Assembly (NCBI GenBank): GCA_015061945.1
Contig: SUVP01000003.1
Coordinates: 62,001-126,000 of the forward strand
Direction: 5' to 3'
DNA: 64,000 nucleotides
From: Opitutales bacterium
Lineage (GTDB): Bacteria; Verrucomicrobiota; Verrucomicrobiia; Opitutales; Intestinicryptomonadaceae
Position 1 is the first letter of the stretch. Every line of letters begins with the position of its first letter. A program made the translations under genes and the position numbers. Positions 16,101-24,095 of the stretch are shown here, in pieces. A model generated the notes under the pieces. That model saw nothing but the letters and a program-made list of their open reading frames with translations, made no database searches and was not told where the DNA came from.

Positions 16101-16673
16101 TTGCATCTCACGGCGAAACGCTACCCAGTTGTTCATCCCTTTTGTGTGTGCAGATATCTTTCCAGAGTGTGCGTGTTTGTTTGAAAGCGAGAGCTGATTT
16201 GCTTGAGGTAGATCTAAATTTTGCCAACGGCGGAGGGTTTCACTTGCAGGTTGTTCAAAGTCTTCAATTATTGAACCGAGTGTGTAGAAATCGGGAACTT
16301 CGTTTGCTTTTTTGTTATCGAAATAGATGTAAATCGACGCAGTTTCTTTTGCTTCGCAGAAGAATGGAATTGTAAGCACAGCATCTTTCTCAACAACTTT
16401 TCCGTATGGTGCAATAGAGAACAATAACTCTCTATTTTTTTGCGATACAACGCGGAGTGAATCCACTTTCTGCCCAACTATACCGAGCTTTTCGGCTGAC
16501 AAAAATAAGACTCGCTCTTCGAGAAATTTGTCGGTGTTATTTGTTATTTTGACCTCAACGCGTTTTTTTGCTGGCTCGCCTCTATCCATATAAAGTGGAT
16601 AATGCCACGTCATTTGGGCGGAAAGCCAAGTTGTAGTCAAAAGTGAAAATAAAATAAATGTAATCCTCTTCAT
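13104..16673 (-). CDS. Large secreted multidomain GH123/DUF4091-type glycosidase
   Basis: 1189 aa from ATG 16673; the start is fixed by the signal peptide MKRITFILFSLLTTTWLSAQ. The C-terminal third carries a DUF4091 (GH123-type) catalytic region: FIFFISDEPYYW with a D-E pair, then EYWGVLWNT, GDGYFIYN and SIRLESIRDGQEDYEYY. GH123 enzymes are beta-N-acetylgalactosaminidases using substrate-assisted catalysis, but many DUF4091 proteins are uncharacterised, so substrate is open. The N-terminal two thirds hold about two carbohydrate-binding-like beta-sandwiches (ILEDFEQPASETLRRWQNLDLP; LLQNGNFEEDLSYWKYRG) and an Ig-like domain. It has its own promoter and terminator. Confidence 0.8.
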   Translation of the reverse strand: MKRITFILFSLLTTTWLSAQMTWHYPLYMDRGEPAKKRVEVKITNNTDKFLEERVLFLSAEKLGIVGQKVDSLRVVSQKNRELLFSIAPYGKVVEKDAVLTIPFFCEAKETASIYIYFDNKKANEVPDFYTLGSIIEDFEQPASETLRRWQNLDLPQANQLSLSNKHAHSGKISAHTKGMNNWVAFRREMQLNEGAEYLFEGWVKVENLKENSKKAVGYYLSLNYDTENKFFKLGGKLENPKKPIVISPRGINSNGDWVKISKKFKVPQGYTRLLVKTMSFTDADTYFDDIKVKEIVPSTEFSYQIMPVEELKLTVDKATRKWEVSRSKYDVRITASFFNLTQEPKEKVLGTIPIKRVAQGNFPTSDFKVFKDGKPVKCGVFGDRLIFSVDKIDPMSETQYNIYMKSDRRNQNIKTTGAKQASYIPSDQVAEVRNVINPQDVAEIFANSNNLLQNGNFEEDLSYWKYRGIGKKITSIVDDQTFGKKALHFKLDKEYGNFPGIEQTLQAKPNTTYIGMILGKNLGNVSQTQAPVLKLAEKGTRNIVVREATLISNGEWEVQAVTAKNPYREADLSFIILSKTPKDFLFDNAFLCESNDAYKFTYSTADDYVKDERTRIWQVNSIVKVFPFFASPRKASDAKISLAKNEYENLQLAIRSNKNLGELQISAPAPTHKDDSSVSLKIQELGKVGLVAVDNMSSYDMFTHLKFYERCIPPASRLEFYPDPLIPTKSITIKKNKTESIQLSFKADENTKAGIYNGVVELKKGDQVVASIPYQVEVRNFTIPTYSNLTAMFSYQETASFGRWRKITLEPGMTKRFYDRTYIQNYVSTKRITIDTPYRPFIPKPKGQFDFDFKDFDKFCELALDKQKVKLLYLPLPIPMLNWARPLYSLVSKDFKVVSPVEGEWPYHGKDLSKISPEYVKIIQERVKPIYDHIVKKGWQNRFIFFISDEPYYWRKPIANMLNRYCDIVREVAPEIKIYSSSWGYTETLKNGIDAWGLNISAANTPKEIEELNKQKNKIKIFTTDGNYCIDTPYNAQERIMSLYCYAGGFAAYEYWGVLWNTQNPFKWAVHKDRISDSDPTNVRRNRYPNGDGYFIYNAEYIGKKELYTSIRLESIRDGQEDYEYYILLEKLAKKHNDADALKLLDEIKSLAVYPNAGGRKSAEFLPNPDVIQILRDKVAEHIERLSK

Positions 16674-16681
16674 AAATATTC

Positions 16682-16709
16682 TGTATAATGTCATTTGAAG
16701 AGTAGTCAA
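16682..16709 (-). promoter_or_regulatory. Probable promoter of the GH123 gene
   Basis: On the minus strand TTGACT (16709-16704) and TATACA (16687-16682) are spaced by 16 nt. The start site predicted about 7 nt downstream, near 16675, is only about 2 nt ahead of the ATG at 16673. Confidence 0.6.
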
Positions 16710-16723
16710 GTTTTCTTATGATA

Positions 16724-16750
16724 CAAAAAAAGTCGGGGAAACCCCGACTT
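16724..16750 (-). terminator. Terminator of the GT2 glycosyltransferase gene
   Basis: Perfect 9-bp stem AAGTCGGGG/CCCCGACTT around a 3-nt loop (16730-16750), followed on the minus strand by seven T. Confidence 0.9.
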
Positions 16751-16758
16751 AAATCTGA

Positions 16759-17814
16759 TTAGCTTTTTTTCTTAATTATAAAATGAGGTCTATGTTTTGT
16801 CTCGAGATATATTTTAGATATGTACTGTCCTAAAATCCCAATGCAGAAAAGTTGGATTCCCGATAAGAAGAAAATTATACATATCATAGAAGTCCATCCG
16901 TACGCAGAGTTGTGGAAGATTAGTTGGCGAATCGATAAGAATACAATAGCCAATGCAGAGAATGCACAAAATATAATTCCCAAAAATGAAACCAATATAA
17001 GCGGAACTGATGAGAACGATGTCAGTGCGTCTATCGAATATATCGCGAGTTGCCAAAGTGTCCATTTTGTCTGACCTGCAGGGCGTTCGATGTTATCGTA
17101 CTCAATCCATTTTGTCTTGTACCCGACCCATTCATAAATACCTTTTGTGAATCGGTTGTACTCGCAAAGCTCGAGAACTGCATTGAGCATCTCGCGAGTC
17201 ATTAGGCGATAATCTCTCGCCCCTTCGACAAATTTCAAAGGCGAAAGTTTATTCAAAACATCGTAAAAAACTTTTGCAAAAAATGTACGCACTGGTGGTT
17301 CGCCATCGCGTGTGCGTCGGCGTGCTGAAGCAGAGTCGAAACCTTCGTTTAGAATTGCGTTGAACATTTCTGGAAGAAGCGACGGCGGATCTTGCAAATC
17401 GGCATCCATAATTGTGATGTAGTCGCCCTTTGCAGACTTCAACCCAGCGTACATTGCCGATTCTTTGCCGAAGTTTCTTGTAAAAGATATGTATTGCACT
17501 TGCGGATTTTTTTCGGCGAGCTTTTGGATTTCAGCAAGCGTTGTATCCGTTGAGCCGTCGTCTACAAAAATGATTTCGTAGTTTGGGTTTCCCATTGTAG
17601 CGATGGTTTTTTCAAACTCTGCATAGAACGAGGCAATCATTTCTGTCTCGTTTTTGCATGGCACAATAACGCTTAAAAGTCCGTCAAAAAGTGGAGATTT
17701 TTGTTCAGGTAATTCCATTTGTTTTTCAAATTCTTCTTCCTTTATAGATTTTTTTATATATTTTGCAAACAATTTTAAAGGTATTGATTTAGCGGTTTTT
17801 TCAAGCGTTTCCAA
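16759..17814 (-). CDS. GT2 glycosyltransferase, polyprenyl-phosphate (DPM1/GtrB) type
   Basis: A 351-aa enzyme expected to move a sugar from a nucleotide donor to undecaprenyl phosphate at the inner membrane. GT-A motifs: LSVIVPCKNE (about 47-56), IIFVDDGSTD, ARNFGKE-like TRNFGKES, and IMDADLQDPP with the metal-binding DxD. Two C-terminal hydrophobic segments (LILVSFLGIIFCAFSALAIVFL and MICIIFFLSGIQLFCIGILGQYI) anchor it. The longest frame starts at TTG 17814; the first in-frame ATG is at 17718, which would remove a Lys-rich N-terminal extension of 32 residues. A strong terminator follows. Its product is unknown, possibly surface glycan modification. Confidence 0.86.
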   Translation of the reverse strand: METLEKTAKSIPLKLFAKYIKKSIKEEEFEKQMELPEQKSPLFDGLLSVIVPCKNETEMIASFYAEFEKTIATMGNPNYEIIFVDDGSTDTTLAEIQKLAEKNPQVQYISFTRNFGKESAMYAGLKSAKGDYITIMDADLQDPPSLLPEMFNAILNEGFDSASARRRTRDGEPPVRTFFAKVFYDVLNKLSPLKFVEGARDYRLMTREMLNAVLELCEYNRFTKGIYEWVGYKTKWIEYDNIERPAGQTKWTLWQLAIYSIDALTSFSSVPLILVSFLGIIFCAFSALAIVFLSIRQLIFHNSAYGWTSMICIIFFLSGIQLFCIGILGQYISKIYLETKHRPHFIIKKKS

Positions 17815-17859
17815 AGTTATTTTGTGTTATTTTCTATTTTTATATATTGTAAAGACGCT

Positions 17860-20016
17860 ATGGAAACGCAAAAAAAAGAAATGATAAATAAAATTAGAAT
17901 ATCCGCAGATATAAGTAGTAATGATAATCCGTCAAACTACGATTATGGCGGTATGGTAAAAATAAAAAGTGGCGACGATGTCGTTTTTGAGTTCTTGTTG
18001 CTCAATAATAGCGGGCTTATCGATACTTCGCAAATTCGTGCATTGACGCTCGAAGTGTTAGATATCGGCTGTTTGAACGCACCCGAACCACGCTCGGTGA
18101 AATTGCTTGCGTCTAAAACATTGTTGGCAGATGAAATTGTCGCATTGGAAAGTGTTGACGATTTCAAAACAGGCAAATGCAATGTGTCGTTCGCATTTTC
18201 GGCACAAGAGACCAACTGGGGTAACGGACATAAATGGATTGTGCTGTCAGGCTATTCTGTCGACAACTCAAAAACAACATTCACACAAGGCTGGATTGAA
18301 ACATTTGCAAAATATTCAGCCGAAGACCAAATTTTGCCCGATGTGCAATCGCCATTTATTCGCAAAGATTATGCTGACGCTCTCTATTTGAATATGGAAG
18401 CAAACCTTGCAGATGTGGAAGATGTTGCCGATGCTCGCAGAAATTTAAGTGTGTATTCTTATGAGGAAGTTCGCGACCTTTTGGCTCAGTCGGAATCTAA
18501 CGTTATTGATGCTATCGATTATAAAATTGATGCTGGCATAGCTCAAGATGTACAGAAAAATTCAACTGATATTGCCACGCATTCTGCTAACATTGCCTCG
18601 CTTGCTGTGGCTAAAGCTAATCGTGGTGAGTTTTGGTTTTATGGGGGAACGCTCACTTGTGCGAATAAGTTTCAGCTTAACGCTTTCTCTTGTGTATGGA
18701 CTGCAACGCTGAATGTTTCGGATTTGCCAACTACAAACAACAACACTTGGGTCTATACTTGTCAACATAAGGCAAATAGCACTGGTTTCCACGTTGGCGT
18801 TCATCAACCAACAGAGAATAAACCAGCGTATATGTGGCTTCAATTTTATTATTATGACTCAAGTAATACTTGCCATTACATAAGTCAAAACTTTGTTGCC
18901 GATTGCTATGACGGCAAGCCACATACTTATGCTGTTATCTTTAATGGTAGTTTGATAAAGTTTTTAGTTGATAATGAACTAAAGTTGAGTGCTACATTAG
19001 ATTATGATTTTGTTCCACGAGATTGTTCGTATCCATTAACTATTGGAGCAATCACGCACAAAATTTCTCGCATTAAATATTTCAACTTTGATATGTCTGC
19101 CGAGGACGCTCCGTATACAATCGATGATTATATCAGTGGTAAAGATGAATCGCCTTTGTTAAATCAATCGAATCCAACACAGGATTGGCACTTAATGCCA
19201 ACAGGTTTTTCTCATGATGCTTCAACGGGTAAAATTACTATGACAAATACGTCAACAGTTAATTCATATCCGTTTGCATTGGGAACGTTGTTGCAAGGTG
19301 TGTCATATAAAATAAAGGTCAATGGTTCTATTTTGAATGCTTCAGGAACGCAAGCAATGAGATTGTATTTGCCGACTGATAGCTACACAATGACTCGAAC
19401 AAATATTGCAACAGGCGAAACTACAACTACTGAATATGCTCAAAATGTGGCTTATTTATTTGTTTCAGACGGAAACGAATGGAATGTTGAAATAACGTTT
19501 GTTTGCAATGCAAATTCTACCAATAGCAATACATATTTAAGAGCTGATGCAGTGGATACATCTCGTGAAAACTATTTCTATTTTTCAGCCGAAAATATCG
19601 GTGCGTTGCTTTCGCTCGATGATATTAAAAGTGGTGTGCAGATTCTCGATAAATCGGGGAATCGCAACAATGCAAATATTTCGGGAACGGTCTATGCGTC
19701 GAAAGAAAATAACCCTGCTCGATGTATGGACTCGGCTTCGTTCTCGTGGGCGGGAACGATGACAACTCAAAAATTCGCAAATAGCGATGTCGCAATCCCC
19801 GCAAATTCAAAGGTTGTCGCATACGCAAAGGCGAGTGTGGGTATGTCGGCTTCGTTCACTTGCGGTAGCAATTCTGCCGTGTCAAAAGAGTTGTCGGCAA
19901 ATACTCTTACCGAAATTGGCTCGTTCTTCAACGCTTCGCAAGGTGCGTTTAAAGTTACTCCAAGCTCGGCTACAACTGGAAAAATGGAAGTATATCTAAC
20001 AATAGAAAAATTCTAA
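17860..20016 (+). CDS. Phage tail-fibre-like protein
   Basis: 718 aa. The segment ANLADVEDVADARRNLSVYS resembles the NLADV-x-TARxNLG repeats of phage tail fibres and is followed by a coiled-coil-like VQKNSTDIATHSANIASLA. Residues of about 250-430 look like a concanavalin-type (LamG) beta-sandwich (GGTLTCANKFQLNAFSCVWTA; HTYAVIFNGSLIKFLVDNE), and the C terminus is a Ser/Ala-rich beta region. There is no signal peptide. The middle part uses more GCT/TCT codons than the GCA/TCG-rich ends, suggesting a mosaic origin. The start is uncertain (ATG 17860 or 17881). No other phage structural genes are nearby. Function as a receptor-binding or adhesion protein is inference. Confidence 0.65.
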   Translation: METQKKEMINKIRISADISSNDNPSNYDYGGMVKIKSGDDVVFEFLLLNNSGLIDTSQIRALTLEVLDIGCLNAPEPRSVKLLASKTLLADEIVALESVDDFKTGKCNVSFAFSAQETNWGNGHKWIVLSGYSVDNSKTTFTQGWIETFAKYSAEDQILPDVQSPFIRKDYADALYLNMEANLADVEDVADARRNLSVYSYEEVRDLLAQSESNVIDAIDYKIDAGIAQDVQKNSTDIATHSANIASLAVAKANRGEFWFYGGTLTCANKFQLNAFSCVWTATLNVSDLPTTNNNTWVYTCQHKANSTGFHVGVHQPTENKPAYMWLQFYYYDSSNTCHYISQNFVADCYDGKPHTYAVIFNGSLIKFLVDNELKLSATLDYDFVPRDCSYPLTIGAITHKISRIKYFNFDMSAEDAPYTIDDYISGKDESPLLNQSNPTQDWHLMPTGFSHDASTGKITMTNTSTVNSYPFALGTLLQGVSYKIKVNGSILNASGTQAMRLYLPTDSYTMTRTNIATGETTTTEYAQNVAYLFVSDGNEWNVEITFVCNANSTNSNTYLRADAVDTSRENYFYFSAENIGALLSLDDIKSGVQILDKSGNRNNANISGTVYASKENNPARCMDSASFSWAGTMTTQKFANSDVAIPANSKVVAYAKASVGMSASFTCGSNSAVSKELSANTLTEIGSFFNASQGAFKVTPSSATTGKMEVYLTIEKF

Positions 20017-20018
20017 TT

Positions 20019-20270
20019 ATGGAAAATCAAACAATGGAAAATCAAACAATGGAAAATCTCGGACTTATTAAAATTGGCGAGGGCGTGTTCTGCCGTGTTA
20101 ATAACGTAGTTGTCGATTGCGATATTGTCGACGCAAATGGTAATCTGCTCGAAAAAGACGGCGTGAAACAAGCTCCTCACTCGCATATCGAATTAACTGG
20201 CTCTGACCTCGTGGGACTCGATTTGCCTGTGCAGGTTGTCGCTAACAAGGTCTATGGTTTGGAGGGGTAG
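20019..20270 (+). CDS. Small protein paired with the tail-fibre-like gene
   Basis: An 83-aa protein of unknown family starting 2 nt after the preceding stop, so almost certainly co-translated with it. The N terminus is a tandem 15-nt DNA repeat giving MENQT-MENQT-MEN, which provides three in-frame ATGs (20019, 20034, 20049), so the true start is ambiguous. The rest (LGLIKIGEGVFCRVNNVVVDCDIVDANGN) looks like a small beta-rich domain. Position suggests a fibre assembly or tail-associated factor, by inference only. Confidence 0.6.
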   Translation: MENQTMENQTMENLGLIKIGEGVFCRVNNVVVDCDIVDANGNLLEKDGVKQAPHSHIELTGSDLVGLDLPVQVVANKVYGLEG

Positions 20271-20299
20271 GATAACTTAACTTCAATAGTAAAAATAAA

Positions 20300-20323
20300 A
20301 GGGGCGATAACGCCCCTTCTTTT
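20300..20323. terminator. Bidirectional terminator between converging genes
   Basis: AGGGGCG/CGCCCCT stem (20300-20306 with 20311-20317), loop ATAA, flanked by TCTTTT on one side and AAAATAAAA on the other. It serves both the tail-fibre pair and the flavoprotein gene. Confidence 0.85.
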
Positions 20324-20942
20324 ATTGTATGTTGTGAAAATTTGTTCGGATTATTTCTTCTTCAGGTGGTCGGGTTTCAGTTGTGTTTTTTAGCGACTTC
20401 AACAAATACGCCATATTGTCGGCGAGTGTTCGCATAGTTTGCATACCTTCTAAATCTCGCTTTACATCGTCTGGAGTAAATCCGTGAGTTGAGTTCCAGT
20501 ATTGCGATGATACGACAGGCATTCTACTAATTGTAAAATATTTGTTGAGTCTATCGTAGGTTGCACTTGCACCACCGCGTCGGCAATTTACAACGCATGC
20601 ACCGGGTTTGTATTTAAGATATTTTCCGCATGCGAAGAAGAGTCTGTCGAGAATTGCACACAGCGAGCCATTCGGACCAGCGTAGTAAACGGGCGATCCG
20701 ATAACAAGTGCGTCGCATTCTTTTACACGTTGTTCGAGTGCAGTGTAGAGTTCGTCTTTAAATACGCAACCATCGCCATTTTTACACGAGCCACACGCAA
20801 TACATCCGCGTACAGGATTCATCCCGATATGATAAATTTCAGAATCAATCCCATTTTTATTGAGCTGATTCGCAACTTCAGAAAGAGCAGTGAACACACA
20901 ACCTTCCTTGTGAGGACTTCCATTTATAAGCAGTACTTTCAT
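20322..20942 (-). CDS. NADPH-dependent FMN reductase / iron-sulfur flavoprotein family
   Basis: A 206-aa flavodoxin-fold protein. It begins MKVLLINGSPHKEG with the FMN-phosphate loop, has the compact cysteine motif CIACGSCKNGDGC (C-x2-C-x2-C-x5-C) that binds a 4Fe-4S cluster in Isf-type flavoproteins, and the SPVYYAGPNGSLCAILDR segment over the flavin. The frame extends 17 codons upstream but ATG 20942 gives the family-typical start. Probably a cytoplasmic redox enzyme; substrate unknown. Confidence 0.82.
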   Translation of the reverse strand: MKVLLINGSPHKEGCVFTALSEVANQLNKNGIDSEIYHIGMNPVRGCIACGSCKNGDGCVFKDELYTALEQRVKECDALVIGSPVYYAGPNGSLCAILDRLFFACGKYLKYKPGACVVNCRRGGASATYDRLNKYFTISRMPVVSSQYWNSTHGFTPDDVKRDLEGMQTMRTLADNMAYLLKSLKNTTETRPPEEEIIRTNFHNIQ

Positions 20943-21053
20943 AATCTCGACAAGATAATATTTCTTTATTATTGGGTAAATCTTTTTTTTCAAAAATTTA
21001 GCAGTTGATTTTCTTGCGAACTATGTTTGCATTTTGGTGTCAGATTATTTGTT

Positions 21054-21896
21054 GTGGAAAATTTTAACGATAACAAAAAAAATTCATTCGGGTGGCTCGA
21101 GATTGTCGCATGGATTTGTGCGATTATCGCGTTTGCTCCGGCTTGTGTTTGGCTCTATGGAGCTCTTGCACAAAGTGGTCAATTACGCGATGCTATCGTT
21201 ATCCTGATTTCCGCACTCGCAGTGTTGTCGGTTGAGTACAAGATTCGTCCGCACAAACCGAAGTTTTCAAGATTATCGGCACAATGGTTGTTTTTTGGAT
21301 ATATTGCAATTTTTTTAGCAAAGTATCTCGATATTTGGGGTGTGTTTCTCGCACTTGCGGGATTCTCATCGGCATTGATAGCAATCGGAGTTGCGTGCTT
21401 TGACAAACGCAGATATGTTTACGCAGGCGGGGCTTCGTTTTACGCATTCACAGTGTTATCGTTCTTTACGCACGCATTCGATTTACCTTTGCGAGTACTC
21501 GCAGGGAAGTTGTCGGCGTATATTCTTTCGTTCTTTAATAAGTCGGTTGCATTGCTTGCGTATGGTGGAGAGTCGGCACAGATTGCGTTGAAAGTCGACG
21601 GAAAATCTTACCTTGTGGCAACCGAATGTAACGGATTCGGTATAATACTTGGTTGTATCGTACTGTCGGTTATCGCAGTATTTTTCAGAAAAAATATCGG
21701 ATATTTTAAGCGTATCTCGATTATTGCGATATCTGCAATGTTTGCGTATCTAATGAATTCACTTCGCATAGTGGCGATTATCTCGCTCGCTCCAATTGTG
21801 GGGTCGAGCAATTATCATATTATGCACGAAACTATGGGATACACGTTTTTCGCAATCTCGCTGATTTCTGTTTGGCAACTCGCTCGAAAAATCTAA
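21054..21896 (+). CDS. Exosortase/archaeosortase-family transpeptidase
   Basis: A polytopic membrane protein of about 280 aa with roughly seven hydrophobic segments. The three conserved exosortase residues are visible near the C terminus: Cys in ATECNGFGIILG, Arg in MNSLRIVAI and His in HETMGYTFF. Exosortases cleave and probably reattach proteins carrying a C-terminal PEP-CTERM sorting signal; one such protein lies at 51266-52201. I chose GTG 21054 (MENFNDNKKNSFGWLE); the frame is open to TTG 21027 and neither has a good ribosome-binding site. The gene stands alone. Confidence 0.82.
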   Translation: MENFNDNKKNSFGWLEIVAWICAIIAFAPACVWLYGALAQSGQLRDAIVILISALAVLSVEYKIRPHKPKFSRLSAQWLFFGYIAIFLAKYLDIWGVFLALAGFSSALIAIGVACFDKRRYVYAGGASFYAFTVLSFFTHAFDLPLRVLAGKLSAYILSFFNKSVALLAYGGESAQIALKVDGKSYLVATECNGFGIILGCIVLSVIAVFFRKNIGYFKRISIIAISAMFAYLMNSLRIVAIISLAPIVGSSNYHIMHETMGYTFFAISLISVWQLARKI

Positions 21897-22071
21897 TCTG
21901 ATTTTTGTATATTTTGTACAAATTTGTAGCTTTTTGATGAAAAGTCCAAAAAAAATGTAAGATTTGCAAAAAAAAGGTTGAAGCAAATTATTATGTAAGT
22001 AAAAAAGGGAGTGATTTTTTATGGGGAAATCGACCTTAATAATTTCCAAAAAAATATAGGAGACATAAATA

Positions 22072-23862
22072 ATGATAGATCCAAAAACAGTACAAAATAA
22101 AGCACTCGTTGCATGGGTAGAAAAATGGGCAGCACACACAACTCCCGATAGCGTCTACTGGTGCGATGGTTCGCAAGAAGAAGCAAACGAACTTTACAAT
22201 CAAATGATTGCAAAGGGAGCATGTATTAAGCTTAACCAAGAAAAACGTCCTGGTTGCTATTACTTCCGCTCAGATCCACGCGACGTAGCTCGTGTTGAAG
22301 CACGCACATTTATCTGCTCGAAGACAAAACAAGAAGCAGGTCCTACAAATAACTGGATGGATCCAGTTGAAATGAAGGAAAAGCTCAACGGTTTGTTCAA
22401 GGGTTGTATGAAGGGTCGTACAATGTACGTTATCCCATTCAGCATGGGTCCTATCGGTGGACCAATCTCGCAAATTGGTGTTGAAATCACAGACTCGCCA
22501 TACGTTGTAGTAAGTATGCGTATTATGGCTCGTGTATCGCCAAAGGTTCTCGACGTTCTCGGTGCAGACGGTCGCTTTATCCCTTGCGTACACTCAGTTG
22601 GCTTGCCAATCAACTCGCCTGAAGACGACGTAATTTGGCCTTGCAACCCAGACAACACATACATCACACACTTCCCAGAAACACGTGAAATCATCAGTAT
22701 CGGTTCAGGATACGGTGGCAATGCGTTGCTCGGTAAGAAGTGCTTCTCGCTCCGTATCGCATCGGCAATGGGTCGCGACGAAGGCTGGATGGCAGAACAC
22801 ATGCTCATTCTCGGCGTACAAGATCCAAAGGGCAGAAAGAGCTATGTCACAGGTGCATTCCCATCAGCTTGCGGTAAAACAAACTTTGCAATGCTCATCG
22901 CTCCAAAGGAACTCCAAGACAAAGGTTGGAAAATCACTTGCGTTGGCGACGATATCGCATGGATTAAACCAGGTCCAGACGGAAAACTCTATGCTATTAA
23001 CCCAGAAAATGGTTTCTTCGGCGTAGCTCCTGGTACAAGTATGAAGACAAACCCAAATGCTCTTCTCTCATGTGCAAAGAACACAATCTTCACAAACGTT
23101 GCACTCACAGACGATGGCGACGTATGGTGGGAAGGTATGACAAAAGAACCACCAGCACACCTCATCGACTGGTTGGGTAATGATTGGACACCAGATTGCG
23201 GTAGAGTTGCTGCTCACCCGAACAGCCGTTTCGCAGCTCCAATCGAAAACTGCCCATGCCTCGACGAAAACGCTGAAAAGCTCGAAGGTGTACCAGTATC
23301 TGCAATCGTTATCGGTGGTCGTCGTCCAAAGGGTATTCCGTTGGTTTACGAATCATTCAACTGGACACATGGCGTATACCTCGGTGCAATGATGGGTTCA
23401 GAACGTACAGCAGCAGCAGAAGGTAAACAAGGGGAACTCCGTTCAGACCCAATGGCTATGCTCCCATTTGCTGGCTACAATATGGCTGACTACCTCGGAC
23501 ACCTCGTCAAGATGGGTAAAGGTCTCTCGCAAACACCACGTTTCTACCACGTTAACTGGTTCCGTCGCGACGAAAATGGCGACTTTATGTGGCCAGGTTT
23601 CGGTGCAAACGCACGTGTGTTGGCATGGATTGTTAACCGTCAGTATGGCGATGCAAAGGCAAAGGAAACAGCAATCGGCTTTGTTCCAGAATACGATGAT
23701 CTCGACTGGGACGGAATGGAATACTCAAAGGAAACATTCGCTGAATTGATGACATACGATGCTGAAACAGTAGCAGCACAGCCACTCAAAGAAGAATTGT
23801 TTGAACAGCTCCCACACTCACTCAAGGTTGAGCGTGAAGCATTGCTCGAACGCCTTTCATAA
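22072..23862 (+). CDS. pckG: Phosphoenolpyruvate carboxykinase (GTP)
   Basis: 596-aa GTP-type PEPCK, which interconverts oxaloacetate plus GTP and PEP plus CO2 plus GDP at the C4/glycolysis node. Motifs: [41 protein letters not shown], the kinase loop [12 protein letters not shown] with the reactive cysteine, and [21 protein letters not shown] sits about 10 nt before ATG 22072, one of the best ribosome sites in the window, consistent with high expression. It is a single-gene unit with a terminator directly downstream. Confidence 0.97.
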   Translation: MIDPKTVQNKALVAWVEKWAAHTTPDSVYWCDGSQEEANELYNQMIAKGACIKLNQEKRPGCYYFRSDPRDVARVEARTFICSKTKQEAGPTNNWMDPVEMKEKLNGLFKGCMKGRTMYVIPFSMGPIGGPISQIGVEITDSPYVVVSMRIMARVSPKVLDVLGADGRFIPCVHSVGLPINSPEDDVIWPCNPDNTYITHFPETREIISIGSGYGGNALLGKKCFSLRIASAMGRDEGWMAEHMLILGVQDPKGRKSYVTGAFPSACGKTNFAMLIAPKELQDKGWKITCVGDDIAWIKPGPDGKLYAINPENGFFGVAPGTSMKTNPNALLSCAKNTIFTNVALTDDGDVWWEGMTKEPPAHLIDWLGNDWTPDCGRVAAHPNSRFAAPIENCPCLDENAEKLEGVPVSAIVIGGRRPKGIPLVYESFNWTHGVYLGAMMGSERTAAAEGKQGELRSDPMAMLPFAGYNMADYLGHLVKMGKGLSQTPRFYHVNWFRRDENGDFMWPGFGANARVLAWIVNRQYGDAKAKETAIGFVPEYDDLDWDGMEYSKETFAELMTYDAETVAAQPLKEELFEQLPHSLKVEREALLERLS

Positions 23863-23877
23863 TCGGCTGATGCAAAT

Positions 23878-23910
23878 AAAACGCGGGGCAAAAAAGCTCC
23901 GCGTTTTTTA
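23878..23910 (+). terminator. Terminator of pckG
   Basis: ACGCGGGGC (23881-23889) pairs with GCTCCGCGT (23896-23904), one G-U, with an A-rich 5' flank and six T. Confidence 0.9.
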
Positions 23911-23923
23911 TTTAATAAAATGC

Positions 23924-23952
23924 TTGACAATCTTTTAATATATAAAAAAAAT
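23924..23952 (+). promoter_or_regulatory. Promoter of the trp leader and trpB
   Basis: Consensus TTGACA at 23924-23929, 17-nt spacer, weak -10 AAAAAT at 23947-23952. The start site near 23959 would leave about 14 nt before the leader ATG. It lies just after the pckG terminator. Confidence 0.55.
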
Positions 23953-23972
23953 CCGAATATAAAATTTATTAA

Positions 23973-24008
23973 ATGAAAAATTGGTGGCACAGTATTAAGG
24001 TCGCATAG
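23973..24008 (+). CDS. trpL: trp leader peptide with tandem Trp codons
   Basis: An 11-codon ORF reading MKNWWHSIKVA, stop TAG at 24006-24008, too short for normal ORF calls. Two consecutive TGG codons (23982-23987) act as a tryptophan sensor. The 3' end of the ORF overlaps the 5' arm of the antiterminator stem at 23997-24004, so ribosome position decides which downstream stem forms. No Shine-Dalgarno is seen. The gene following is trpB. The identification rests on the sequence logic; expression is not shown. Confidence 0.82.
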   Translation: MKNWWHSIKVA

Positions 24009-24061
24009 AGTTTAAAAATGGTTTAAACTTGTGGCGGCCTTTTGTCTGGGTCGCTTTTTTT
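23997..24061 (+). promoter_or_regulatory. Transcription attenuator controlling trpB
   Basis: Two exclusive folds share the arm GCGGCC (24034-24039). Antiterminator: AAGGTCGC (23997-24004) with GCGGCCTT (24034-24041), 8 bp, enclosing a second 8-bp hairpin AGTTTAAA/TTTAAACT (24009-24016, 24022-24029) with symmetric 4-nt linkers. Terminator: GCGGCCT with GGGTCGC-type arm (24034-24040 with 24048-24054) followed by seven T (24055-24061). GGTCGC occurs in both competing arms. Ribosomes stalled at the Trp codons should favour the antiterminator; ribosomes reaching the stop cover its 5' arm and allow termination. Confidence 0.82.
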
Positions 24062-24095
24062 ATGACCTGATAAAAACCACAAACAATTTTAAAAA

